Notes: a model not told the origin generated them from the sequence alone. A DNA stretch of 64,000 nucleotides from an uncultured Clostridia bacterium (GCA_947168885.1 CAMVNQ010000001.1:554981-618980), one strand, 5' to 3'; shown: positions 1 through 9,936, counted from the first letter of the stretch. Numbers and translations: made by a program.

Positions 1-937
1 CATCGCATCTGGCATCGATGAGTTCCGAGAACCGTTCTTTTAAATGCGGAAGCAGAAGTGAGCCTTCACACAATTCCTGATATTTTGACCTCAGCGATAC
101 TATTTTTGCGATCATTTTTTCAGCCGATACTTTCGGAATCTCACATTCATCTGCAAACACAAAGAAGTCTTTCTTGCGGATGTGCATTTTCTTCCCGCAC
201 AGTGTGAGAGCAAACTCTTCCTTATCTTCGGGCATAATAACATTAACAGGCAGCAGGTCATACGCTGGAGAGAGAACATAAACACCGCTTGCTTCGTTAG
301 TCTCGATCAAAGAAAAGTTTTTCAGGTGCATATCCGAGTTGCCGACGACATAAGAGAAAACTATCCGCATAAACAATTCCGTCATATCCAGCTTAGACTG
401 CGAGGAGTATTTTGTTATCACCTTTGCACAGCGCTCATAAGAGCCCTTATATTTATCCTGAGTCAAGCGCAGATCAAGCTGGCAGAAATCTTCCATAGCA
501 AACATGCGAACACCTGACTTATCAAATGCTCTATCGACTCTTTTCGTGATATATGCAATTGCATCTCCGCTTCTAATAAGAGCGTGCGGCACAGTTGCTA
601 TCCCGGTAATATCCGCCATTGTCATTACCAGCTGTTCGGCTTCCGGCAGGCACTCAAATTCAGCGACCTGTGGCTTAAGTATATATCCTGTAGGATAATT
701 AACTAATGTCAGCCGTGAACCGTTTTTGTCCGAATGCAAATGGAGAGAAAGCTTTTTCTGAACGCCGGGTACGGTAATACCTTTGCTTGTATTTTCCTTT
801 GCTATTTCTTCAAGTGTTTTTTCGTCTATCTCGATTTCCGGAATGGTTTTTGTGCCGAAAAAGCGCTTGACGCACGCCGGATGCCAACCGTTTATCTCAT
901 TGTTTTTCAGCGGTTTCCCGCAACAGCAGCAGTTCAT
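1..937 (-). CDS. HipA C-terminal kinase-domain protein (HipT-like), 3' end outside window
   Basis: Reverse-strand translation from ATG at 937: MNCCCCGKPLKNNEINGWHPACVKRFFGTKTIPEIEIDEKTLEEIAKENTSKGITVPGVQKKLSLHL..., HipA C-terminal-like; ATGA overlap with the upstream gene; open to the window edge. Confidence 0.8.
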   Translation of the reverse strand, partial: MNCCCCGKPLKNNEINGWHPACVKRFFGTKTIPEIEIDEKTLEEIAKENTSKGITVPGVQKKLSLHLHSDKNGSRLTLVNYPTGYILKPQVAEFECLPEAEQLVMTMADITGIATVPHALIRSGDAIAYITKRVDRAFDKSGVRMFAMEDFCQLDLRLTQDKYKGSYERCAKVITKYSSQSKLDMTELFMRIVFSYVVGNSDMHLKNFSLIETNEASGVYVLSPAYDLLPVNVIMPEDKEEFALTLCGKKMHIRKKDFFVFADECEIPKVSAEKMIAKIVSLRSKYQELCEGSLLLPHLKERFSELIDARCD

Positions 938-1263
938 CTTTTTTCCTCCAAAACGCTGACATTCCCGATCCCGTCCTTGCACGCAACAAGAAGCAATCCA
1001 AAGCGATCTTTTGTATCTATCTTCCAATTTCTGCTGACGACACCGAGAAGCCAGCCTTCCGGGATCAGTCCGTCAAAGAACGGAAACAATGTGTTAGAGG
1101 TGTACGGCTCGCTTGACAAAGGAAGAGTCAGAGATACTGCCGATGCGTTTTCAGATCTCAGATAATCGTCATCATACGAGAACATATATCCAGAATCCGT
1201 TTCCGAAAGTAAACCCGCAAAAGTGTTTCTCACATACACATAAGCTTTTCTGAAGGCTTCCAT
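934..1263 (-). CDS. HipA N-terminal-domain-only protein (HipS-like)
   Basis: 109 aa, FAGLLSETDSGYMFSYDDDYL...LPLSSEPYTSNTLFPFFDGLIPEGWLL typical of the HipA N-terminal subdomain. Confidence 0.8.
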   Translation of the reverse strand: MEAFRKAYVYVRNTFAGLLSETDSGYMFSYDDDYLRSENASAVSLTLPLSSEPYTSNTLFPFFDGLIPEGWLLGVVSRNWKIDTKDRFGLLLVACKDGIGNVSVLEEKR

Positions 1264-1466
1264 TATCTACCGTCCTTTCTTCCCGGAACGGCAACAGCTC
1301 CGAACATCTCAAGAGCAGTATTTACCTTATCCATGCGCACAGTCTCTTTGCCTTGTTCGAGATCACGAACAAAACGAAGCCCCAGTCCTGATCTCATAGC
1401 AAACTCTTCCTGTGTAAGACCGGCTTCTTTTCTGCGTTTTTTTACGAATTCTGCAATAGGATTCAT
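1263..1466 (-). CDS. XRE-family HTH regulator (HipB-like)
   Basis: 67 aa, AEFVKKRRKEAGLTQEEFAMRSGLGLRFVRDLEQGK; overlaps the next gene. Confidence 0.85.
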   Translation of the reverse strand: MNPIAEFVKKRRKEAGLTQEEFAMRSGLGLRFVRDLEQGKETVRMDKVNTALEMFGAVAVPGRKDGR

Positions 1467-1505
1467 AGTTCTGTCCTCCCAATCAATTCTCTTTGATATA
1501 TATTA

Positions 1506-1605
1506 TATACCATATCGGGTATAATGTCAAGTATTGTTTTTATGATTTATACCCGTTATGGTATATTATTGCCTTGCGTAAAGACAATATACCTTATCAG
1601 GTATA
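1506..1605. promoter_or_regulatory. three TATACC-N6-GGTATA operators
   Basis: 1506-1523, 1548-1565 and 1588-1605, each TATACC N6 GGTATA, directly upstream of hipB. Confidence 0.8.
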
Positions 1606-1674
1606 ACGCTGACAAAAACCATATTGTCTAACAAAAGGATAGCATTTCAAAGAGCATATGAAGGCTCTTTTTGT

Positions 1675-1878
1675 TTACAACATTGCCTTTACCGATGATG
1701 TCAGCGCAGCTATAAATTGCTCGGGTGTAGGTGTTTTATCACCGAACTGCTCCCAGAACATGACCGCTTCAGGCTCTGTTGAGGACATACCGACCCTGAT
1801 CATTTCTTCAAAGTCTTTGCGTACTTCTTTGACCGAGACCCCGTTTTGCTTTGCTACTTTCTTGATAATGTTGTTCAT
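1675..1878 (-). CDS. small hypothetical protein
   Basis: MNNIIKKVAKQNGVSVKEVRKDFEEMI...; GGAAAT upstream of ATG at 1878. Confidence 0.6.
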   Translation of the reverse strand: MNNIIKKVAKQNGVSVKEVRKDFEEMIRVGMSSTEPEAVMFWEQFGDKTPTPEQFIAALTSSVKAML

Positions 1879-2021
1879 TTTTATTTCCTTCTTTCCATAT
1901 ATGAGAGGCATTATACCTCGTATAGCGGTATTATATCATAGATCTGATGTCGAAAAAACTCATAATCGGTCGGGAAATAAAAAAAGATCGGCATCTCTGC
2001 CGACCTGTCGATTATTGTCGA

Positions 2022-2351
2022 TTAATTTTTATTCTTTTGCTCCACAAGAAGATCAACAACATCAAGAATATCGCGCTGCTGCTCCTGCGATAACGCACCG
2101 ATCTTATCGCCCAGCATCGTCTGTCTGATCCCAACTTGTGTATCGAGTACATCACATAAAAGCATATCAGCCGAAACATTTAGCGCATTTGCGATATTAA
2201 TAAGTGTTTCGAGCGAAGGAGATCTTTCGCCGCGTTCAAGCACACCTATATGCTTTGATGATACATCGCAAAGCTCTGCAAGCTTATCCTGTGACATACC
2301 GGCAGCTGTACGATACTTTCGAATATAAATGCCAATTGATGAAAAATCCAT
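2022..2351 (-). CDS. XRE-family transcriptional regulator
   Basis: IRKYRTAAGMSQDKLAELCDVSSKHIGVLERGERSPSLETLINIANAL. Confidence 0.9.
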   Translation of the reverse strand: MDFSSIGIYIRKYRTAAGMSQDKLAELCDVSSKHIGVLERGERSPSLETLINIANALNVSADMLLCDVLDTQVGIRQTMLGDKIGALSQEQQRDILDVVDLLVEQKNKN

Positions 2352-2489
2352 AAAAACACCCGCTCTCAGACTACAATTACCTCTAATAGTATATCCTAAT
2401 CAAAGCAAATGTAAAACAAGATATCGGATGCAATATGCCTCACAATGAGGCATTTGATGATTAGTTGAAAAGCGATCGATACCTTCGAT

Positions 2490-2606
2490 AAATAGACCAA
2501 AAGTGGTCTATTTTTATCAGTATATAGACCACTATTGGTACATAAATGGTCTATTTTTTATCAGTATATAGACCACTATTGGTACATAAATGGTCTATTT
2601 TTTATA
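2490..2606. repeat. 43-44 bp tandem repeat with alternating TAGACCA/TGGTCTA half sites
   Basis: TGGTCTATTTTT(T)ATCAGTATATAGACCACTATTGGTACATAAA starts at 2504, 2547 and 2591 (third partial). Confidence 0.85.
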
Positions 2607-3209
2607 TTTAGTTTTGTCACGCATAGGAGAAAAGTATATAGCTCGAAAATCAATTATAGTTAGACTTTCAAACGTGACATTTGATTAAAAATGATGTAAA
2701 AATATACTTTGGCCAGGGTGTGACATAGAGGTGATGGGGTTGGCCAGAAATCGCAGAAAGAAGTGCTTGATAATCAAGGGTTCAAAAAAGTTTGGCCCGA
2801 TGGTTTTCTCTGCAAAGTACGAAAAAACATGCGGGCCAAACCAATCTTTAGTCCTGATAGCGTAGGCTTAGCGGCAGTTTGGGACGAGGCGGGTCAAAGT
2901 TGACGAAAAAAAGGGGAAAGGGCATAAGAGAAAAAATCACGCGCCCCGTTTTGATGGCTTGTCCAGAAAACATTAAATTTTATCACGCGCCCGTAAAAAA
3001 CAAGGAAAAACGAACCACAGATTTTTAGGAAATAGGGCTTGTCCAGAGCGTGTCATTTTTTTGAAAATCACACATATACATTTGTAAAATTGTAAAAATA
3101 AAAAAGAAATAATTAATTACGATTGTATTAAAAAACATGAGACTGAAAAAAGCTGATATTTGTTAAAAGATACAATTACAAAAATAATCCAATTAAAATA
3201 CACGATAAG

Positions 3210-3237
3210 AAAGTTGCGGCGCGTAAGACGCGCCGCA
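3210..3237. repeat. GC-rich perfect hairpin
   Basis: TTGCGGCGCGTaagACGCGCCGCAA inside AT-rich sequence. Confidence 0.7.
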
Positions 3238-3291
3238 AAAAAGAAAAAAGGAAATGGGGTAACAAAGACAAACGAAATGATAATATGTCAC

Positions 3292-3350
3292 GGGAGCGTA
3301 AAGTGCGGATGACCAGCCATGATCCGTCGAGTGCAAATCTCGGAGCTCCC
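3292..3350 (+). ncRNA. possible structured leader or tRNA-like three-way junction
   Basis: Outer stem GGGAGC/GCTCCC, inner hairpins CGGAT..ATCCG and CGAG(TGCAAAT)CTCG. Confidence 0.35.
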
Positions 3351-3379
3351 AACTCCTTTTTGCTTATTTATTTCTTTTA

Positions 3380-3418
3380 CCCGCTTCTCTGATCAGGAAG
3401 GCGGGGCTTTTTGCTTTG
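3380..3418 (+). terminator. terminator-like hairpin
   Basis: CCCGCTTCTCTGATCAGGAAGGCGGG followed by GCTTTTTGCTTT. Confidence 0.55.
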
Positions 3419-3708
3419 ATGAGATACTTAAAATGCCGGTGCGACTCCGGCACAAAGCGACAATTTTAATTTATAGTAAAGGGTGATTTGATATGTAATA
3501 CCAAAAAACAAAAAAATACAAAAACAGAAAGTGGGCGATAAAAATGCATCAACACAAAAAATCCTGTAACAGGAAGAACAGAGATTTATTGATATGGATG
3601 TTGATACTATATGCTAATACTCATACTGGCAAGTAATGCCAAAAACAAAAATTAAAAAAGAAAGAAGGTAAACGCCGCCGGGATATTACTTCCGGCGGTG
3701 AAAAAACT

Positions 3709-4755
3709 ATGGAAACAACAAATAACATTTTCACCCCAAGCATACTCCACGAGAGCACATCCAGTGCCACACAACTCTCATTGTCTTCAGAACTTTTCAG
3801 ATCCCGCAAGCTCTTTTTAATCGGCGATGTCAATGCAGAAAGCATGGGTACGCTGATGCAAGAATTAATGATCCTCGATGCGGAATCGAATGAACCGATA
3901 GAACTATATATCAATAGCGCCGGAGGAATGGTTACGAGCGGAATGGCGGTCTATCGGTATATGACTGAGCAGATGCAGTCTCCTATTCACACATACTGTA
4001 TCGGTATTGCTGCCTCTATGGCTGCAATCCTATATCTTGCCGGATCGAAACGATTTGTGTATGAAGGTACAAAAATAGTAATCCATGACCCATTAAGTAT
4101 TTCACCATCAAGCGAAAAACCCGACGAATTAAAAGACAGACTTACATCCCTCGAAAAGACAAAAGATATGATATGTCAAATTATATCTGATATAACCGAA
4201 CATCCGTTTGATGAAATAAGTAAAATAATCAAGACTGACAAAATTTATGATGCAAATGAGGCACTGGAGTTTGGGCTTGCAACCAACATTATAAAGAAAG
4301 AGACGACAAATTATCACAACAATCCCTTTGTATCCAGACCTGATGGCAGCCATGATACAAATAGAGGCTTACCGCCGCCGATGGAACGATATCAAGAAGA
4401 GTCAGCGTGGAAACCGAATCCCGGTGACATTATCATACCGGCTGTTCCAAAGTCTCTTCTGCATTTAAAGCGGAAAGATAATACAACGGTTTTCCGATTT
4501 GGTTTTTCTTATCGTTTCACCGATGACGGCCGACCCATATACGCGAATACTGATATTTTGCCATCGCAAACCCAATTTGATAATTTTAAGTACAATCTAA
4601 ATCTCGGAGCTGCCGATAAAACATACGATTGTGAATTGTCTGACGGCAGTGGTTCTGTAACCATGACCGCACTTGAGATCGGCAAACTTTTCAAGGTAAT
4701 TCGCGATAAATATTTGGCTAAAAGAGCAAGACGGTCGATTTTGTCAATCCGTTAA
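3709..4755 (+). CDS. ClpP-like serine protease with ~140-aa C-terminal extension
   Basis: LYINSAGGMVTSGMAVY, CIGIAASMAAILYLAG (Ser), IVIHDPLS (His), TDKIYDANEALEFGLA (Asp) match ClpP motifs. Confidence 0.88.
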   Translation: METTNNIFTPSILHESTSSATQLSLSSELFRSRKLFLIGDVNAESMGTLMQELMILDAESNEPIELYINSAGGMVTSGMAVYRYMTEQMQSPIHTYCIGIAASMAAILYLAGSKRFVYEGTKIVIHDPLSISPSSEKPDELKDRLTSLEKTKDMICQIISDITEHPFDEISKIIKTDKIYDANEALEFGLATNIIKKETTNYHNNPFVSRPDGSHDTNRGLPPPMERYQEESAWKPNPGDIIIPAVPKSLLHLKRKDNTTVFRFGFSYRFTDDGRPIYANTDILPSQTQFDNFKYNLNLGAADKTYDCELSDGSGSVTMTALEIGKLFKVIRDKYLAKRARRSILSIR

Positions 4756-4847
4756 CCTATATAACTTGATTCGGGCAGATGCGATAAATAGCATATGCCC
4801 GATTTAGATAACACTACATCTAACTATTAATATTATGAGGAAAAACT

Positions 4848-4961
4848 ATGAAAAAAATAGATATATTTTACAGCAAGCTCAAAAAAGACGACGCTCTTCG
4901 CGAGGAATTCATATCAGCATTAGCCAACGGATCTCTGCTTGATTTTTTCATATCTTTGTGA
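4848..4961 (+). CDS. 37-aa Nif11-like N-terminal segment, in frame with the downstream AAA+ ORF
   Basis: GAGGAAAAACTATG start; MKKIDIFYSKLKKDDALREEFISALANGSLLDFFISL* then in-frame YDFQISDLSALFDMLQERD (ATG 5001). Confidence 0.7.
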   Translation: MKKIDIFYSKLKKDDALREEFISALANGSLLDFFISL

Positions 4962-5000
4962 TATGATTTCCAAATTAGTGACCTCTCTGCACTTTTTGAC

Positions 5001-6824
5001 ATGTTGCAAGAACGCGATAAATCGCTGTTCGAGGACATCTCTATCGAATTGGAAGAGGATCCCGCTGTTGATATTCCTCCTGAGGTGTTGGACGATATGA
5101 TCTCTCCATTTCAAGAAGATTATATACCTCCTCCGGAATTTCTAATCAATTATAATGCAAAATTTAAAGGCAGTCAGCCAATCTTATTCAGGAATGAAAT
5201 CATTCGACAGGCCTTATCCTGCCTTATATTAAAAAATAAAGCAAATGTGCTACTGATCGGACCGGCTGGTGTCGGTAAAACAAAAATCGCAGAAGAGATC
5301 GCATGTATGCTCGCAGAGAATATCCCCTTGATCCCGCCGCAATTAAAAGGATATACGATCTGGGAACTGCCGCTGTCTGCTCTGATAGCCGGCTCAAATT
5401 TTGTCGGGGATGTCGAGAAAAAAGCAAATAGGGTTATAAACTTTGCGACTGACAAGAACAATAAGGTTATTCTATACATCGATGAGATACATGTCTTGCT
5501 CAGTGGTGACAGGTCATACGGAACTATAGCACAGATGCTTAAGCCTGCACTTGCACGTGGCAATATCCGGGTGATTGGTGCGACTACACTCCAAGAAGCT
5601 AATAATTATCTTAAAGATCCGGCTTTTAATCGGCGTTTTAACCGAATCATTGTTGATGAGCTGAGCAAGGAACAGACTAAAATCATACTTAATGAGATGA
5701 GCGCAGAGCTTGCCGAACACTATAACGGAATGATCACACTTGGACGAAAAGCAATCGAAACAGCTATTGATGCTGCTGACGAGTACAAGATAGCAGGTTC
5801 ACACCGACCCGATAATGTAATTACCTTGATCGACAGGACGATGGCAGATGTTTTTGTATCACGATTTGGATACATCAAAAACTCGATACGGATCACGCCG
5901 GCAGACATTAAAAGGACAGCACTAAAACTAACTACAGGTAATAACCATAAAGATCGTGTAGATATTGATACTCTACATGAAAAATTATCAGTTATAAAAG
6001 GTCAGGAAGATGTTATTGATTGTATTATCGATTGCATACAAAGAGACAGCCTCGAACTATTTCCGCGGAAAAAACCACTTACTTTGTTGTTTGCCGGTCC
6101 GAGCGGAGTCGGTAAAACCAAAACGGCTAGGATACTAGCGCAGGAACTTACCGGGAGTCAGCCAATAATTCTTAACATGACAGAGTTTGTACATGATTCA
6201 TCCATAAATCGCATTATAGGCTCTCCTGTCGGCTATGTTGGCAGCGATTCTAAAGCGGAGCTTCCGTTTGATATACTCGATTCCAATCCGTATCAACTGA
6301 TAGTTGTTGATGAGTTCGAAAAGGCTCATAAATCTGTACAAAGGCTGTTTATGAGCGTATTTGATAATGGTGTTTTGCAACTCGCCAATGGCAAAAGTGT
6401 TGACTTCTCAAAGTCAATCATAATCGCTACAACGAATGCTGGCTCTGCTGTTATTAATAATGCGATAGGGTTTAATACAGACGATACATACGCGCCCTCT
6501 GTAGTTGACCTCTCGCACAGTTTTGATATTGAACTTCTTAACCGTTTTACCAAGATATTGTACTTCTGTCCAATTTCTGAAAGCCTTTACAGAGATATAT
6601 TGCGTGAAAGATATGCGCGGGAGATCACTGAAATAAAGCGACAAGGCAAAGCAAACAGCAGTTTGCCGGATACCATTCCTGATGATGTGCTTGATAAGCT
6701 CGTTAACGATAGTTATAACTCGGCATTTGGTGCGAGACCTGCATCGCGGATCGTTCGTGCATACATCGAAAACCTGCTCATAGATGAGCGGAAAAATCTA
6801 ACTACTACGGAGAATGAATCATGA
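5001..6824 (+). CDS. ClpA/ClpC-like two-domain AAA+ unfoldase
   Basis: Walker A GPAGVGKTK and GPSGVGKTK; Walker B VILYIDEIH and LIVVDEFEKA; IGF motif at 6465-6473. Confidence 0.88.
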   Translation: MLQERDKSLFEDISIELEEDPAVDIPPEVLDDMISPFQEDYIPPPEFLINYNAKFKGSQPILFRNEIIRQALSCLILKNKANVLLIGPAGVGKTKIAEEIACMLAENIPLIPPQLKGYTIWELPLSALIAGSNFVGDVEKKANRVINFATDKNNKVILYIDEIHVLLSGDRSYGTIAQMLKPALARGNIRVIGATTLQEANNYLKDPAFNRRFNRIIVDELSKEQTKIILNEMSAELAEHYNGMITLGRKAIETAIDAADEYKIAGSHRPDNVITLIDRTMADVFVSRFGYIKNSIRITPADIKRTALKLTTGNNHKDRVDIDTLHEKLSVIKGQEDVIDCIIDCIQRDSLELFPRKKPLTLLFAGPSGVGKTKTARILAQELTGSQPIILNMTEFVHDSSINRIIGSPVGYVGSDSKAELPFDILDSNPYQLIVVDEFEKAHKSVQRLFMSVFDNGVLQLANGKSVDFSKSIIIATTNAGSAVINNAIGFNTDDTYAPSVVDLSHSFDIELLNRFTKILYFCPISESLYRDILRERYAREITEIKRQGKANSSLPDTIPDDVLDKLVNDSYNSAFGARPASRIVRAYIENLLIDERKNLTTTENES

Positions 6825-7090
6825 AATCAATAATTGGAAAAATCTATTATGGAGAGCTGCATCCATGTTCGGAACCGGCACCGCCTACGGAGACATACAT
6901 TAAAAACCGAAAGGCTATATGTGCAATTGAAGAAGAAATCCTGCAAAAATTTCCTGATTGTCGGGAATACCTCGACAGATATAAGGACGCACTCGGCGCG
7001 GAATCACAGTATGAGTCCGAGGCTGATTTTGTTCGTGGGTTCCGACTCGGTGCTCTTATTATGTATGAGATATTAAGTGACGATGATTGA
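6821..7090 (+). CDS. DUF6809-like small protein
   Basis: Overlaps the end of the AAA+ gene; clearly paralogous to 54519..54791. Confidence 0.65.
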   Translation: MKSIIGKIYYGELHPCSEPAPPTETYIKNRKAICAIEEEILQKFPDCREYLDRYKDALGAESQYESEADFVRGFRLGALIMYEILSDDD

Positions 7091-7942
7091 TGTAATGCTA
7101 AATGCATTGTTAAATCAAGTAATTGAGACCAATACCAGAGTAACTCCAGATAAGATTACGACTACATACGATAGCCAGATGTAATATCAAAAGTTAAACA
7201 TTATCATATGCCTATATATAAGTGTATTTATATTATAATATATAGGCGGAATATCTGTATCGATACGGCAACATACGATTAGATCGGGCATTATGCGGCA
7301 GATGTTGGAAAAATGTATCTCCACCCCCCACAGGAGGAGGGAAGAAATACTATTATAATTAATCATAAGTCAAAAGTGGTGACATTAGTGACATCGGTGA
7401 CATCGGTCCTGCATGCGGGTAGACTATCGGATACTGTTAACGATCTTGTATATCCTGTCACCACACTCGCTATGGATAAAGATATTATTATGGTATTACT
7501 AAGTATCTGATGAGACATACTTAATATGAGGTTGCCACAATTATAACCAGTGATTTAATAGGATTGTTTTATCGTCCTTAGTATTATATTGGTAATTTAA
7601 AAAAATTTTACCTACTCTACATTTTGTAGGTATGTTGCACAAAAAAGTAATCTTTATAAAACCGTTAGCCGTAGACGTGCACAAAGCAAAACTGTATGCT
7701 TTTGTTGAATTGCACAATTATTACAGTTTTTTTATCAAATAATTTGGCGTCACGACATCAAAACGAGTTGTATCTGCCAAACCAATGTGATATTATCAAT
7801 ATAGCAGCTGCAAATAAATGATCGACTAATATCTGATGTAATCAATCACGATATCTTGTCACCCAAAACACAAAAAAGACAACAAACGACTTGTACGGCC
7901 GGCATGATGTCATCGTTGTCACGGACAATAAGGAGGACTTAA

Positions 7943-9916
7943 ATGAGCGATATAAACGACAATACTAACGATACATATGTATCACCGGCTACACCGGAAA
8001 TACCCATGCCCATCATGGACGATAATGACTTGCCTGCAATGATTAATAATAATGCTAATACTGGTAAGACCGCTGTATTATTGCCAATACAGTATAATCC
8101 GGACAATTATTATTGGCGTAATATGCGTACACATGGGGTGGACGACAAGGTGTATGCTGCTATCTGCGCCCCACTTAATAACATTGCTAAGGCGTTTTGG
8201 CTTGACGATACATTATACTATGTTGATGATAATGACAAAGCCAAACCTATATCTAATTTTTTAGCAGTACCTATCGAGGATGTTACTATCGACAATGGTA
8301 ATGATCAACAGCGCTATATCAGCGTCATCGCGTTAAAAAGTAATGATTTTGTTGTTGCAGAGCTGCCAAAAGTTACAATTAAGATGTCTGATCTTGCCAA
8401 GATGGATTGGGTTAATGACAAGTGGGGGTGTGATGCTATTATCTACCCACCATACTCATCCTGCAAAGACAAGCTGCGTAGTATCATGATGATGATTGGT
8501 GCGGACACTGCAAACAAAAAGACGATATACAAATACACCGGCTTGTGTCAGCACGACGGCACATGGTGCTACCTGATGCCCGGTCATGTTATCGGCACAG
8601 AGGGTGTCGATGTACAGCTTGACAGCCATCTGCAGCACTACCATTTCCCAGCTACAGATGTTAATAATGATGATCGTAACAATGCTTTACGCACAATCAT
8701 TAATGTAGCCGACAGACGTGTAATTATCCCTGTTTTGGCGCTCGTATTTTTATCACCTCTCAACGCATTTTTGCGGCAGATAGATCATGAGCCGTCGTTT
8801 GTGATGTATCTGGTCGGCAAAACACAGAGCCGCAAATCCACTCTTGCCGCATTAATGCTCTCGTTTTTTGGTAAATTTACGAGTACAACACTGCCTGCAA
8901 ATTTTAAGGATACCGTTAATGCCATTGAGGCTAAGGCTCATTTTATTAATGATGCTCTGATGGTAGTTGACGACTATCACCCCGGATCCTCCGCAGAGCG
9001 TAGGATCATGAATCAGACGATGCAGGCAATATCGCGTATGTACGGTGACCGCTGTGCCCGCGATAGATTAACTCCCACTATTGATCTGCGTCCGGGCAAT
9101 GTGCCGCACGGCAATGTTATAGTTACCGGCGAGGATATTGCAGATATAGGTCAGTCAGGCATTGCTCGCAATTTTATAATAGATATCCGTCCTGATTCAG
9201 TGCCGGTTGGCGACACGCTCAATTTGGCACAGGCGTATGCTGCAGACGGTACTCTTGGGGCAACTATGAGTGATTACATTGCACAGCTGCTCCCGCAGGC
9301 AGATGAGCTCCCGTATAAACTCAAAACAATGTTTGAGGCGTATCGCCAAAAGGCAATCGCAGAAAAAATAAGTGGTCTTGGCCGCACCGGTGACATAGTT
9401 GCATGGCTGATGGTCGGACTTGATATGCTCGCCGAGTATCTGCGTGTATGTGGCATCAATGATATTGATTTGTCTGACTCGTGGGATATCCTTAAGGAGA
9501 TTGCCGAGGCTCAGGTCAACATGTCCGATAATGTCACACCTACACAGATGTTTATTGATGGTGTCAGTCAGCTTATTGTAATGGGCAAGATCCACACCAA
9601 ATACATTGGGTTAATACCTCAGATAGATCCCGTCAAGGGCAAAAATGTCGGATACAGTGATGATGATAATTATTATTTTGTCCCGGCTACGATTTATGCC
9701 GAGATATGTAGGTATTATACATCGCAACAAATAACATATCCGATTAGTTGTCAACGGTTAATGCAGCAGCTTGCGGACGACAAGATCAGCATAACTAATG
9801 ATGGTCGCAACAACTATCAAAAACGCATAGGCAACACCCGTAACAGATACCTGTGCATCCCGCGTCAGTACATCGATGACCTGTCCGATGACCAGGACGA
9901 TAGAGATGTCACCTGA
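7943..9916 (+). CDS. DUF927-like/plasmid-type primase-helicase ATPase
   Basis: YLVGKTQSRKSTLAALMLSFFG Walker A, ALMVVDDYHPG Walker B; GGAGG upstream of ATG. Confidence 0.65.
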   Translation: MSDINDNTNDTYVSPATPEIPMPIMDDNDLPAMINNNANTGKTAVLLPIQYNPDNYYWRNMRTHGVDDKVYAAICAPLNNIAKAFWLDDTLYYVDDNDKAKPISNFLAVPIEDVTIDNGNDQQRYISVIALKSNDFVVAELPKVTIKMSDLAKMDWVNDKWGCDAIIYPPYSSCKDKLRSIMMMIGADTANKKTIYKYTGLCQHDGTWCYLMPGHVIGTEGVDVQLDSHLQHYHFPATDVNNDDRNNALRTIINVADRRVIIPVLALVFLSPLNAFLRQIDHEPSFVMYLVGKTQSRKSTLAALMLSFFGKFTSTTLPANFKDTVNAIEAKAHFINDALMVVDDYHPGSSAERRIMNQTMQAISRMYGDRCARDRLTPTIDLRPGNVPHGNVIVTGEDIADIGQSGIARNFIIDIRPDSVPVGDTLNLAQAYAADGTLGATMSDYIAQLLPQADELPYKLKTMFEAYRQKAIAEKISGLGRTGDIVAWLMVGLDMLAEYLRVCGINDIDLSDSWDILKEIAEAQVNMSDNVTPTQMFIDGVSQLIVMGKIHTKYIGLIPQIDPVKGKNVGYSDDDNYYFVPATIYAEICRYYTSQQITYPISCQRLMQQLADDKISITNDGRNNYQKRIGNTRNRYLCIPRQYIDDLSDDQDDRDVT

Positions 9917-9936
9917 TCACTTACTCACAGCAACTG

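Noticed and set aside
734-1165. Plus-strand ORFs 182..517, 504..698 and 734..1165
   Set aside because: Antisense to HipA-like genes.
2640-3060. Possible replication origin with GGCTTGTCCAG and TCACGCGCCC repeats
   Set aside because: Short motifs recur two or three times only; too weak without a Rep binding assay or homologs.
4848-5010. Selenocysteine or reassigned UGA at 4959
   Set aside because: No SECIS-like hairpin was evident just downstream and other genes here use TGA as stop. Nonsense mutation at a glycine codon is simpler; kept as a finding for checking.
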